Assembly (NCBI GenBank): GCA_902492545.1
Contig: CABULX010000049.1
Coordinates: 1 to 16,297, forward strand
Direction of reading: 5' to 3'
Source of the DNA: an uncultured Collinsella sp.
Lineage (GTDB): Bacteria > Actinomycetota > Coriobacteriia > Coriobacteriales > Coriobacteriaceae
Length of the DNA stretch: 16,297 bases
Shown: in pieces, positions 1-8,196 of the stretch
Position numbering within the stretch: the first letter of the stretch is position 1
How the letters are laid out: each line of letters starts with the position of its first letter
Made by a program: the position numbers and the translations under genes
The notes under the pieces: model-generated
What the model saw: the letters and a program-made list of their open reading frames with translations, nothing else
The model's database searches: none
Told to the model about the DNA's origin: nothing

Positions 1-1134
1 GCACTCAAGATTGAGATATTCCTGCTATGCATGATTGTTCTTATCGGGCTTGCCGTACGAAGCCGTCGCTCCCTGTTCTCGAGCACCCAGCAGCTTTTGT
101 TTAGCATGCTGGGCTACACGTCTGCTGCCTACATTTTCTTCGATATGATCTGGACGCTTTCGGATGGTGTGGACGGCACGTTGGGCATTGCAGCCAACTG
201 GATTTCCAACGCGGTTTCGTTTTCGCTCTTCGCCATCGCGTGTCTCATTTGGTTTATCTATTCCGAGACGATGCAGGGTTCTCACCTTGTGACCTCGCGC
301 TATAGGGTGGTGCTTGTAACGTTGCCTACGGCTCTGGTGGTCGTGCTGGCTTTTACCAGTTACTGGACGCACGCCCTGTTCTATATCGATTCGCAGGGCG
401 TGTATCGTCGCGGCTTTGCCTATATGATCCAGCCCATTGTCAGCTACTGTTACGTTATACATACGTCCCTGCATGCGTTTGTGCAATCTCGCAGGGTCGA
501 GAGCCTGCAGACGAAGGCTATCTATCGAACCTTAGCATTTTTCGCCATTCCGACCCTGGTGGGCGGTACCTTTCAGATCGTATACTCGGTGCCTGGCCTT
601 TGTGTCGGCATAATGATTAGCATGTTGCTGCTCTATATCATCTGCCAGGAGCAGCTCATCTCGACCGACCCGTTGACTGGCCTCAACAATCGCAACCGTT
701 TTGAGACCTATATGCTGTCGCTCTTCTCAAATGTTGGTCATACGGACGATGTGTATCTTCTCATGATGGACGCTGACGGCTTTAAGCAGATTAACGATCG
801 CTATGGACATGTGGAGGGTGATCATGCTCTTCAGGTCTTATCTGCTGCGCTCAAAAAGGTCTGCACGGCGTCTGGCAGCTTTATCGCACGTTATGGCGGC
901 GATGAGTTCGTAGTCCTTCAAAAGGCGGCAGCGGAACAGGACATCATACGTCTGTGCGCGGCAATCAACGACGAGCTCGCGCGCGCCGAGGTGCCGTATC
1001 TGTTGCGGATGTCCATCGGCTACGCACGGGTCGGTGACGGCGTCGATACCTGGCAAGACTTGCTTCGCGCTGCCGACGCGGAGCTCTACCGCGTCAAGGC
1101 CGAGAAAAAGAAGGCCGGCGTCCAGATACGCTAG
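1..1134 (+). CDS. Membrane-anchored GGDEF diguanylate cyclase (5' end outside window)
   Basis: Predicted to make cyclic di-GMP from two GTP at the inner face of the membrane. The frame is open to the left edge and encodes hydrophobic residues before the first ATG at 31, so the true start is probably upstream. About seven membrane segments fill the first ~220 residues, resembling a 7TM sensor module. The GGDEF domain begins at DPLTGLNNRNRFE. It carries the metal-site motif MDADGFKQIND, then YGH and GD, and an intact catalytic YGGDEF (about nt 889-909). The RxxD product-inhibition site expected five residues before GGDEF reads ASGS instead, so feedback inhibition by c-di-GMP is probably absent. 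No EAL domain is seen. The gene is closed by a strong terminator and seems to be a single-gene unit in this window. The class is confident. The signal sensed is unknown. Confidence 0.9.
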   Translation, partial: ALKIEIFLLCMIVLIGLAVRSRRSLFSSTQQLLFSMLGYTSAAYIFFDMIWTLSDGVDGTLGIAANWISNAVSFSLFAIACLIWFIYSETMQGSHLVTSRYRVVLVTLPTALVVVLAFTSYWTHALFYIDSQGVYRRGFAYMIQPIVSYCYVIHTSLHAFVQSRRVESLQTKAIYRTLAFFAIPTLVGGTFQIVYSVPGLCVGIMISMLLLYIICQEQLISTDPLTGLNNRNRFETYMLSLFSNVGHTDDVYLLMMDADGFKQINDRYGHVEGDHALQVLSAALKKVCTASGSFIARYGGDEFVVLQKAAAEQDIIRLCAAINDELARAEVPYLLRMSIGYARVGDGVDTWQDLLRAADAELYRVKAEKKKAGVQIR

Positions 1135-1139
1135 GAAAA

Positions 1140-1175
1140 GGGGCGCACGACCGTGGTGGTCGTGCGCCCCTTTTT
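1140..1175 (+). terminator. Intrinsic terminator of the GGDEF gene (probably bidirectional)
   Basis: A perfect 13-bp GC-rich stem (1140-1152 with 1158-1170) has a 5-nt loop and is followed by TTTTT. It starts 5 nt after the GGDEF stop codon. The A-run just before the stem gives a short U-tract on the opposite strand, so it may also end transcription from the minus-strand EamA gene. The 147 bp between it and that gene hold no convincing gene, only a small bulged hairpin at 1216-1238. Confidence 0.93.
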
Positions 1176-1322
1176 GCGTTTGTGGGGGCCACCGGCCATA
1201 ATGCCCAGGCGCGGTGCGGCAAGACGGGCGTCTGCCGCCGCGACTCGGTACGAAATCAACGAGAACCAGTGTGCTCCATTAAGCTAAAGTTTGCGAACAT
1301 CCTCTCTAAAAAGGTGAACTCG

Positions 1323-2258
1323 CTAGGCTTTTTTGGGTTTGTTGACGATGATGATGCCGCCGCAGACCAACAACAGGGCAACGATGACGGTAACGGGGCT
1401 CGTGTCCGCGCCTTCGCCGAGCAGCAGCGCGCTCAGCAGCACACCAAAGACGGGGTTCATAAACCCAAAGACCGAGACGCGGCTGACGGGGTTGACGGCA
1501 AGCAGGCGCGACCACAGCGAGTAGGCGACGGCGGAAATGAGTGCCATATAAATGATGAGCGCGATGGCGGGGGCGATTTCGGTGGGGGACAACGTGCCGC
1601 CCATCAAAAACCCGATAGCGGTAAGGACCACGCCACCGACTAAAAACTGCCACCCGGCAAGCAAGACGCCGTCGTGCTCGCGCGAGAAGATGCCGATCAG
1701 GCAGGTCGAAAGAGCGCCCGCGACAGTGGAGGCTAGGATAAAGCCCTCGCCATCGAGCGTGAAGCCAAAGGTGCCATCTGCGCCCGAAAGGTTGACGAGC
1801 GCGACGCCGGCAAAGCCCAGTACGCAGCCGAGCACTTTGGCCGCATTGAGCTTTTCGGTGCGAAACGCCAGGGCGGCAAAGAGGATGGCTAGGAAGTTGG
1901 CGCTGGCCTCGATGATGGAGCTCGACATGGCGCTGGCGCGCGAGAGGCCCAGGTAGAAAAAGAAGTACTGCCCGATAGTCTGGAAGAGCGACAAGACAAA
2001 GATGGGCTTGATGTCGCGCGCTTGCGGTATGAGGGGGCGGCGTTGGGCCGCGCTCATCCCAACGATAACCAGGGCGCCGGCAAGCGTAAAGCGTAAACCT
2101 GCAAAGAGCAGCTGCGAAGCGCTATCGTGCGCTGGGATGCCAAAGAGTGCGTAGCCGATCTTGATGCAGGGAAAGGCCGATCCCCAGAGTGCACAGCAAA
2201 CAAGACAGCCCAGGATGAGTCCGGGCAGGGTGGCGAGATACGGCTTGCGGCTTTCCAT
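1323..2258 (-). CDS. EamA/DMT-family transporter
   Basis: An integral membrane protein of 311 residues, predicted to move a small metabolite or drug across the cytoplasmic membrane. The sequence is almost entirely hydrophobic, with about ten membrane helices in two homologous halves. The first half has the typical early motif WGSAFPCIKIGY, and the protein ends in VALLLVCGGIIIVNKPKKA. This fits the EamA (DUF6) fold and length of the drug/metabolite transporter superfamily. The start at 2258 (MESRKPYL) is chosen because AGGAAGGA lies about 6 nt upstream. A longer in-frame start at 2300 would fall inside the purL terminator. It lies downstream of purL on the same strand but is separated by that terminator, so it is probably transcribed independently. 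The substrate cannot be read from the sequence. Confidence 0.9.
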   Translation of the reverse strand: MESRKPYLATLPGLILGCLVCCALWGSAFPCIKIGYALFGIPAHDSASQLLFAGLRFTLAGALVIVGMSAAQRRPLIPQARDIKPIFVLSLFQTIGQYFFFYLGLSRASAMSSSIIEASANFLAILFAALAFRTEKLNAAKVLGCVLGFAGVALVNLSGADGTFGFTLDGEGFILASTVAGALSTCLIGIFSREHDGVLLAGWQFLVGGVVLTAIGFLMGGTLSPTEIAPAIALIIYMALISAVAYSLWSRLLAVNPVSRVSVFGFMNPVFGVLLSALLLGEGADTSPVTVIVALLLVCGGIIIVNKPKKA

Positions 2259-2282
2259 GATGTCCTTCCTACATGCGCGAAG

Positions 2283-2320
2283 CAAAAAAGAACCCGCCAC
2301 CGGATGTGTCGGTGGCGGGT
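2283..2320 (-). terminator. Intrinsic terminator of purL
   Basis: On the minus strand an 11-bp perfect stem (2310-2320 with 2292-2302, 7-nt loop) is followed by TTCTTTTTTGC. It lies 38 nt after the purL stop and just before the EamA gene, separating the two transcription units. Confidence 0.92.
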
Positions 2321-2357
2321 GTTGTTACCCGAAGGGATTGTACCCGATGGGAAAGGT

Positions 2358-5300
2358 TTAGGCGAAGTAGGCCACGCCGCTCTCAAAGATCGGCATGAAC
2401 TTATCGCCGGGGACATGCTCGGGCACGTTGCGGTACAGGTTGTCGCCGCGGCGCTCGGCATGACCCATCTTGCCCAGGACGCGGCCGTCGGGGCTCGTGA
2501 TGCCCTCGATGGCGAGTGCGGAGCCGTTGGGGTTGACGGAGAGATCCATGCTGGGCTTGCCGTCCTCGCCCACGTACTGCGTGGCGACCTGGCCGTTGGC
2601 GATCAGCTGGGCGAGCACTTCGTCGTTGGCGACAAAGCGGCCCTCGCCGTGGCTGATGGCGACGGTGTAGGGGTCGTCCAGGCTGCACTGCGACAGCCAC
2701 GGGGACAGGTTGGACGAGATGCGGGTGCGCACCAGACGGCTCTGATGACGACCGATGGTGTTGAACGTCAACGTGGGCGCATCGGGCGTGGCGTCGACGA
2801 TGTCGCCATAGGGCACCAGACCGAGCTTGACCAGGGCCTGGAAGCCGTTGCAGATGCCCAGCATCAGGCCGTCGCGGGCCTTGAGCAGGTCGCGGACTGC
2901 CTCGGTGACTTCGGGAGCGCGGAAGAACGCCGTGATGAACTTGGCGGAGCCGTCGGGCTCGTCGCCGCCCGAGAAGCCGCCGGGGATCATGACAATCTGG
3001 CTTGCACGGATGCGGCGGGCAAGCTCGTGGGTGCTCTCGGCGACGGCCTCGGGCGTGAGGTTGTTGATCACGAAGGTATCGGCCTCGGCACCGGCGGCGC
3101 GGAAAGCGCGGGCGCTGTCGTACTCGCAGTTGTTGCCGGGGAACACGGGGATAATCACGCGCGGACGGGCAATCTTGGCGCCGCCGTACACGTGAATGTC
3201 CTTGGCGCGGAAGTCGATGGCCTCGACCTCGGGGGTCTCGCCGGCGCTGCGGTAGGCAAAGACGCCCTCGATGCCGCTCTCCCAGGTCTCCTGGAGCTCG
3301 GAGAGCTCGATGACCTCGGAGCCGGTGTCGATGACATAGCCCTCGACGGTGGTGCCCAGGGGCTCGACGACAACGCCGTCGGCGACCTCGGGCAGCTCGG
3401 CATCCTCGGCGAGCTCGACGATAAAGCTACCGTAGAGCGGGGTGAAGAGGCTCTCCACGTCCACATCCTCGGCAAGCTCGATGCCAATCTGGTTGCCGAC
3501 GCACATCTTAAAGAGGCTCTCGGCACCGCAGCCGTAGCCGGGCGTGGAGACGGCTAGGGCTGCGCCGGTGGCGGTGAGCGCCTCGACGGCGTCAAACGCG
3601 GCGAGCAGCTGATGGGCGTCGGGGCGGTAGTCCTCGCCATAGGTGGCGGGGGCGATGCGGACGACGCGGTGCGTGAGGCCCTTGAACTCAGGGGAGACGG
3701 CGCGGGCGGCCTTACCCACAGCGACAGCGAAGCTGATCAGGGTCGGCGGAACGTTGAGCTCGCCGGCTTCGTCCTCAAACGAGCCACTCATGGAGTCCTT
3801 GCCGCCGATGGCGCCGGCACCCAGGTCGACCTGAGCCATAAGGGCGCCCAGGACGGCAGCCATGGGCTTGCCCCAGCGCTCGGCCTCGGTGCGCAGGCGC
3901 TCGAAGTACTCCTGGAAGGAGAGGTAGGCGCGCTTGTGCTCAAAGCCAGCAGCCACGAGCTTGGCGATGGACTCAACCACGGACAGGTAGGCGCCCGCAA
4001 ACTGGTCGGCCTCCATCAGATAGGGGTTAAAGCCCCATGCCATAGCGCTCGCCGTGGTGGTCTCGCCGTCCACGGGGAACTTGGCGACCATGGCCGAGCT
4101 CGGGGTGAGCTGCGTCTTGCCGCCAAAAGGCATGAGCACAGTCGCGGCACCGATGGTGGAGTCGAAGCGCTCGGAAAGGCCCTTGTTGGAGGCAACGTTG
4201 AGGTCGGTGACAAGCGAGGTCATGCGCTCGGCAAGCGTGGTGCCGGCCCAGCTGGGCTGCCACACACTGCGGGCGCAGACGTGGGCGACCTGGTGCTTGG
4301 GTGCACCGTTGGAGTTGAGGAACTCGCGGGACAGATCGACGATGGCAACGCCGTTCCAGGCCATGCGCATGCGCGGCTCGGCGGTAACCTCGGCGATGAC
4401 GGTTGCCTCCAGGTTCTCCTCGGCGGCGTAGCCCATGAACTCCTCGACGTCACCGTCGGCGACGGCGCAGGCCATGCGCTCCTGGGACTCGGAAATGGCG
4501 AGCTCGGTGCCGTCCAGGCCGTCGTACTTCTTGGTTACAGTATCAAGGTCGACATACAGGCCGTCGGCAAGCTCGCCCACGGCGACCGAGACGCCGCCGG
4601 CGCCAAAGTCGTTGCAGCGCTTGATCAGACGGCAGGCGTCGCCGCGGCGGAACAGGCGCTGCAGCTTGCGCTCGACTGGGGCGTTGCCCTTCTGGACCTC
4701 GGCACCCGAGGTCTCGATCGACTCGGTGTTCTGGGTCTTGGAGGAGCCGGTGGCGCCGCCGATGCCGTCACGGCCGGTGCGGCCGCCCAGCAGGATGATC
4801 TTGTCGGTGGGGGCGGGGCACTCGCGACGAACGTGGTTTGCCGGGGTAGCGCCCACGACGGCGCCAACCTCCATGCGCTTGGCCACGTAACCGGGGTGAT
4901 AGAGTTCGTTGACCTGACCGGTGGCAAGGCCGATCTGGTTGCCGTAGCTGGAGTAGCCGGCGGCGGCAGTGGTCACGAGCTTGCGCTGCGGCAGCTTGCC
5001 CTCGAGCGTCTCGGAAACCGGGACGGTGGGGTCGCCGGCGCCGGTGACGCGCATGGCCTGGTACACGTAGCTGCGGCCCGAGAGCGGGTCGCGGATGGCG
5101 CCGCCCACGCAGGTGGCGGCACCGCCGAAGGGCTCGATCTCGGTCGGGTGGTTGTGGGTCTCGTTCTTAAAGAGGAACAGCCAGTCCTGGTCCTCGCCAT
5201 CGACATCGACCTTTACCTTGACGGTGCAGGCGTTGATCTCCTCGGACTCGTCGACATCGGTCATGACGCCGGTCTTTTTGAGGTACTTGGCGCCGATGGT

Positions 5301-6104
5301 ACCCATGTCCATGAGGCAGACGGGCTTGGCGTCGCGACCGAGCTCGTGGCGCATCTCCATGTAGCGGTCGAAGGCCTGCTGCACCACGGCGTCGTCGATC
5401 GTCACGTCATCCAGGACGGTGCCGAAGGTGGTGTGACGGCAGTGATCGGACCAGTAGGTGTCGATCACGCGGATCTCGGTGATGGTGGGGTCGCGATCCT
5501 CATCGCGGAAGTACTGCTGGCAGAAGGCGATGTCCGCCTCGTCCATGGCAAGGCTGCGCTCGGTGATAAAGGCGGCAAGGCCGGCCTCGTCGAGCTCGCG
5601 GAAACCGTCGAGCACTTCGACAGGCTGCGGCTCGGGTGTCTCAATGTACAGCGTCTCGGGCAGGTCGAGCGAGGCGATGCGCGCCTCGACGGGGTTCACC
5701 ACGTAGTGCTTGATGGCATCGATGGCGGCTTCGTCCAGAGCGCCCGAGATCATATAGACCTTGGCGGAGCGCACGGCGGGGCGCTCGCCCTGGCTGATGA
5801 GCTGCACGCACTCGCTGGCGGAGTCGGCGCGCTGGTCAAACTGGCCAGGCAGGAATTCGACGGCAAAGACGGCGCCATCGCTTGCGGGGAGCTCGTCGTA
5901 GGTCACATCGACCTGGGGCTCGCTAAAGACGGTCGGCACGCAGGAGCGGAAAAGCTCCTCGTCGATGCCCTCGACGTCGTAGCGGTTGATGATCCTCAGG
6001 GCCTCGATGCCCTTGATGCCGAGAATTTCGGTCAGCTCGCCCTTGAGCTGCTGAGCCTCGACGTCGAACCCGGGTTTCTTCTCCACGTAGATACGAGAGA
6101 CCAT
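2358..6104 (-). CDS. purL: Phosphoribosylformylglycinamidine synthase, single-chain PurL
   Basis: Catalyses the ATP- and glutamine-dependent conversion of FGAR to FGAM in de novo purine synthesis, in the cytosol. The 1248-residue chain fuses PurS-like, synthetase and glutaminase parts, the large form rather than the split PurS/PurL/PurQ form. The PurS-like and linker region covers roughly residues 1-200. The synthetase signature WSDHCRHT lies at about 218-225, followed by ATP-site glycine-rich motifs such as GGRTGRDGIGGATGSSK. The C-terminal class I glutamine amidotransferase starts near PRVIIPVFPGNNCEYDSARA. Its likely triad is Cys1085 in LGICNGFQ, His1215 and Glu1217 in GHAERRG. The start at 6104 has AGGAAGG and AGGA just upstream. 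No other pur gene is adjacent, and the gene has its own terminator, so it looks monocistronic. Long open frames on the opposite strand are GC-bias shadows. Confidence 0.97.
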   Translation of the reverse strand: MVSRIYVEKKPGFDVEAQQLKGELTEILGIKGIEALRIINRYDVEGIDEELFRSCVPTVFSEPQVDVTYDELPASDGAVFAVEFLPGQFDQRADSASECVQLISQGERPAVRSAKVYMISGALDEAAIDAIKHYVVNPVEARIASLDLPETLYIETPEPQPVEVLDGFRELDEAGLAAFITERSLAMDEADIAFCQQYFRDEDRDPTITEIRVIDTYWSDHCRHTTFGTVLDDVTIDDAVVQQAFDRYMEMRHELGRDAKPVCLMDMGTIGAKYLKKTGVMTDVDESEEINACTVKVKVDVDGEDQDWLFLFKNETHNHPTEIEPFGGAATCVGGAIRDPLSGRSYVYQAMRVTGAGDPTVPVSETLEGKLPQRKLVTTAAAGYSSYGNQIGLATGQVNELYHPGYVAKRMEVGAVVGATPANHVRRECPAPTDKIILLGGRTGRDGIGGATGSSKTQNTESIETSGAEVQKGNAPVERKLQRLFRRGDACRLIKRCNDFGAGGVSVAVGELADGLYVDLDTVTKKYDGLDGTELAISESQERMACAVADGDVEEFMGYAAEENLEATVIAEVTAEPRMRMAWNGVAIVDLSREFLNSNGAPKHQVAHVCARSVWQPSWAGTTLAERMTSLVTDLNVASNKGLSERFDSTIGAATVLMPFGGKTQLTPSSAMVAKFPVDGETTTASAMAWGFNPYLMEADQFAGAYLSVVESIAKLVAAGFEHKRAYLSFQEYFERLRTEAERWGKPMAAVLGALMAQVDLGAGAIGGKDSMSGSFEDEAGELNVPPTLISFAVAVGKAARAVSPEFKGLTHRVVRIAPATYGEDYRPDAHQLLAAFDAVEALTATGAALAVSTPGYGCGAESLFKMCVGNQIGIELAEDVDVESLFTPLYGSFIVELAEDAELPEVADGVVVEPLGTTVEGYVIDTGSEVIELSELQETWESGIEGVFAYRSAGETPEVEAIDFRAKDIHVYGGAKIARPRVIIPVFPGNNCEYDSARAFRAAGAEADTFVINNLTPEAVAESTHELARRIRASQIVMIPGGFSGGDEPDGSAKFITAFFRAPEVTEAVRDLLKARDGLMLGICNGFQALVKLGLVPYGDIVDATPDAPTLTFNTIGRHQSRLVRTRISSNLSPWLSQCSLDDPYTVAISHGEGRFVANDEVLAQLIANGQVATQYVGEDGKPSMDLSVNPNGSALAIEGITSPDGRVLGKMGHAERRGDNLYRNVPEHVPGDKFMPIFESGVAYFA

Positions 6105-6219
6105 TGGTTCCTGCCTTCCTGATCGGTTGGGCGTACGGTACGGTATGCGGCAGCGGTCGGTTTACGGGGCAAGCCTCGCGGTCGCCTTGAGCCACATGTT
6201 TGTAAACCTCACTATGATA
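6105..6219 (-). promoter_or_regulatory. Candidate purL promoter and structured 5' leader
   Basis: Reading on the minus strand, TATCAT (6214-6219) is a good -10 match, but no strong -35 is seen. Immediately downstream, GGTTTAC (6202-6208) pairs with GTAAACC (6159-6165). Inside this closing stem a GGCTCAAG segment can pair, with a small bulge, with CTTGCC. The result would be a nested two-helix leader starting almost at the predicted transcript start, about 100 nt before the ATG. It does not match a riboswitch class I recognise. The divergent antiporter gene shares this 184-bp gap. Confidence 0.35.
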
Positions 6220-6288
6220 CGACAGCTCGCGGCGCGTTGAGGACGGCGAGGGTGCTACAGTGAAGCGCAAACAAGAGAAAGGCATCAC

Positions 6289-7851
6289 ATGGCATTCGTT
6301 TCGCTCGCCATCATCGCACTCGTGGCCTTTGCGAGTCCTTTTATCGCCTCGGCGATTCCCGGAAAACCTGTTCCCGAGACGGTCTTTTTGCTCGTGCTCG
6401 GCGCGGTGCTGGGACCCCATATGCTCGGCGTCATCCATGTAGATGCTGAGGTCTCGCTTGTGTCCGAGCTGGGCCTGGCCTTTTTGTTCCTGCTTGCCGG
6501 CTTTGAGATCGACCCCAAGAGCATCACGGGCGTCGAGGGGCGCTACGGCTTGGCGACGTGGGCCGTCACGTTTGGTATCGCCTGGCTTGCCGTGCGCTTT
6601 ACCCCGTGGTTCTCGGTCAGTCATTTCGACGGTATCGCCGTGACGCTTGCCCTCACTTCGACGGCGCTCGGCACGCTCGTGCCCATCATGCGTGAGCGCT
6701 CGCTCACTGGCACGCGTGTGGGCGACTCGATTCTCGCGTATGGCACCTGGGGTGAGCTCGGCCCTGTGCTCGCCATGTCGGTGCTGCTGTCTGCCCGCAC
6801 TGGCATCCAAACGCTCGTAATCCTTGGCTTGTTTGCGGTGGTTTGCGTGTTGCTGGCTGTGGTCCCAAGCCGCTCCAAGCGTGTCGGCAGCCGCTTCTTT
6901 GCGTTTGTCGAGGAACGCGCCGATACCACGTCGCAGACCTTCGTGCGCCTGACGGTGCTCATCCTGGTCACACTCGTGGCGTTCTCGGCCGTCTTTGATC
7001 TCGACATCGTGTTGGGTTCTTTTGCCGCCGGCTTTGTCTTGCGCTATATCATCCCCGAGGGCAACCATACGCTCGAGACCAAGCTCGATGGCCTGGCCTA
7101 CGGCTTTTTGATTCCGGTATTCTTTACCGTATCGGGCGCAAAGATCGATCTGACGGCCGTGGCGTCGCGCCCGGGTCTGCTCGTGGGCTTTATCGTGGCG
7201 TTGTTGATTATTCGTGCCGTGCCCATTCTTATTTCTATGAGCATTTGTCCTGCGACGCGCGATGTGTCGGCGTATGGTCGCATTACCGTGGCCCTGTACT
7301 GCACCACGGCCCTGCCGATCATCGTTGCCGTGACAAGCGTTGCCGTCAACGCGGGCGCGCTGTCGCAAGATATTGCGTCGGTCATGGTTGCTGCCGGTGC
7401 CATCACGGTGTTCTTGATGCCGTTGCTCGCGCAGCTCTTCTACCGCGTGGTCGACGCCGCGCCGGTCGCCGCCGTGGCAGAAGTTGCCGAGCATCCATCC
7501 GATGCGCTCGACATCCTGCGCGCCCATCACGATTTGGCGAGCCTGCTCGCACGTGAGCACGAGCTGCTGACTTCGCATGGCCATGGTCGCGTATTCGAGG
7601 GCTTGCCTACGCTCGATACGATTGCCGAGCGTCTTTCCGCCGAGGCGGCGAGCGGCCACATCGATGCCCGCATCGTGGACGCGGCGCATCTTCTTGCCGA
7701 TAAGACCTATGGTGATGAGGTCGACCCGTCCGAGCTGACCCCGCGCGAGCGTCGCCGCCTGGAGCGCGCCAAGCTCGCCGTGCGCGAATACCGCCGCCGC
7801 ATGTTGGAGCTCTATGCAAGAGAAGAAGCCGAGGACGACGACGGCAAGTAG
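6289..7851 (+). CDS. CPA2-type cation:proton antiporter
   Basis: Predicted membrane antiporter exchanging Na+ or K+ for protons, contributing to pH and ion homeostasis. It has 520 residues. About 12 membrane segments cover residues 1-405, with family-typical stretches: IPGKPVPETVFLLVLG then LGP (23-43), LFLLAGFEIDP (66-76), LALTSTALGTLVPI (120-133) and GSFAAGFVL near 240. The remaining ~110 residues are a soluble, charged tail rich in Arg and Glu that ends in EEAEDDDGK. It shows no Rossmann nucleotide-binding (RCK/TrkA-N) pattern, so regulation by NAD(H) as in KefC is unlikely. The start at 6289 follows GAGAAAGG at 6-nt spacing. It is transcribed divergently from purL. No simple terminator follows; the repeat array and the long hairpin at 8110-8154 lie downstream. 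The ion specificity is unknown. Confidence 0.88.
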   Translation: MAFVSLAIIALVAFASPFIASAIPGKPVPETVFLLVLGAVLGPHMLGVIHVDAEVSLVSELGLAFLFLLAGFEIDPKSITGVEGRYGLATWAVTFGIAWLAVRFTPWFSVSHFDGIAVTLALTSTALGTLVPIMRERSLTGTRVGDSILAYGTWGELGPVLAMSVLLSARTGIQTLVILGLFAVVCVLLAVVPSRSKRVGSRFFAFVEERADTTSQTFVRLTVLILVTLVAFSAVFDLDIVLGSFAAGFVLRYIIPEGNHTLETKLDGLAYGFLIPVFFTVSGAKIDLTAVASRPGLLVGFIVALLIIRAVPILISMSICPATRDVSAYGRITVALYCTTALPIIVAVTSVAVNAGALSQDIASVMVAAGAITVFLMPLLAQLFYRVVDAAPVAAVAEVAEHPSDALDILRAHHDLASLLAREHELLTSHGHGRVFEGLPTLDTIAERLSAEAASGHIDARIVDAAHLLADKTYGDEVDPSELTPRERRRLERAKLAVREYRRRMLELYAREEAEDDDGK

Positions 7852-7866
7852 TCGATACTCTCTCGG

Positions 7867-8098
7867 GGAAGCCGCGTCCCGCTTTGAAGGCTCGGAACGG
7901 GATGTGGTTTCCGAAACGGGGGCCGTTGGGAAACTGTGTCCCGGAATGGGCGCTCAGAGTGGGATGCAGTTTCCGCGAGAGACCCGTTGCGGAAACGGTA
8001 TCCCAGAATCGGCGTTCAAGACGGGGCGCTCTTTCCGAAACATGGCCCTGAGGGAAGCTGCGTCCCGGTCTGAGTCGGGACTGCGGGACACAGCTTCC
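7867..8098. repeat. Array of eight alternating 15-bp half-sites, 31-bp period
   Basis: This fills most of the 345-bp gene-free gap between the antiporter and the SDR gene. Half-sites begin at 7867, 7898, 7929, 7960, 7991, 8022, 8053 and 8084, alternating forward and reverse. Each is 15 bp with consensus GGAARCTGYRTCCCG, separated by exactly 16 bp of variable sequence. Adjacent forward/reverse pairs form four 46-nt inverted repeats (15-bp stem, 16-nt loop). Pairs 1, 2 and 4 are almost fully paired when G-U wobble is allowed; pair 3 is degenerate. The last pair extends to a 17-bp perfect-ended stem with flanking bases (8051-8100). The 31-bp period is not a multiple of three and no convincing gene crosses the array. 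It could be a palindromic repeat element, a set of RNA hairpins or a protein-binding array. Confidence 0.85.
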
Positions 8099-8109
8099 CT
8101 TTCAAACAG

Positions 8110-8154
8110 AAGAAGGCGCGCTGCCTGCAGTTGATGCAGACGGCGCGCCTTCTT
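8110..8154. terminator. Long hairpin between convergent genes, probable bidirectional terminator
   Basis: A perfect 12-bp stem, AAGAAGGCGCGC (8110-8121) with its complement at 8143-8154, encloses a smaller CTGC/GCAG hairpin. U-rich bases lie on both sides, although neither tract is long. It is placed where both the antiporter (+) and the SDR gene (-) would need to end, so I infer a shared terminator. Confidence 0.7.
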
Positions 8155-8196
8155 TGTTGGACTATGTTGAGGCTGGGAGCTGAGGCTTGTGGTCCC

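Noticed and set aside
1216..1238. tRNA or small RNA downstream of the GGDEF gene
   Set aside because: The 9-bp bulged hairpin lacks cloverleaf arms and has no U-tract. Nothing supports an RNA gene.
2127..3557. Long plus-strand open frame opposite purL
   Set aside because: It is antisense to well-conserved PurL motifs, runs across the purL terminator, and its Gly/Ala/Asp-rich residues are typical of GC-bias shadows.
3612..6122. 836-codon plus-strand open frame opposite purL
   Set aside because: A shadow of the PurL coding frame with biased Gly/Val/Leu/Asp/His composition and no family motif.
5923..7689. 588-codon minus-strand open frame across the purL/antiporter gap
   Set aside because: It covers both divergent genes and their promoter gap. 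Its His/Arg/Gly-rich composition is that of an antisense shadow.
7867..8098. CRISPR array
   Set aside because: Regular repeat and spacer lengths at first suggest it, but repeats alternate in orientation, are only 15 bp and imperfect, spacers are 16 bp, and no cas gene is present.
7814..8134. Small gene overlapping the antiporter end and the repeat array
   Set aside because: The open frame is a read-through of the 31-bp repeats in shifting frames. It has no ribosome site and low-complexity repetitive composition.
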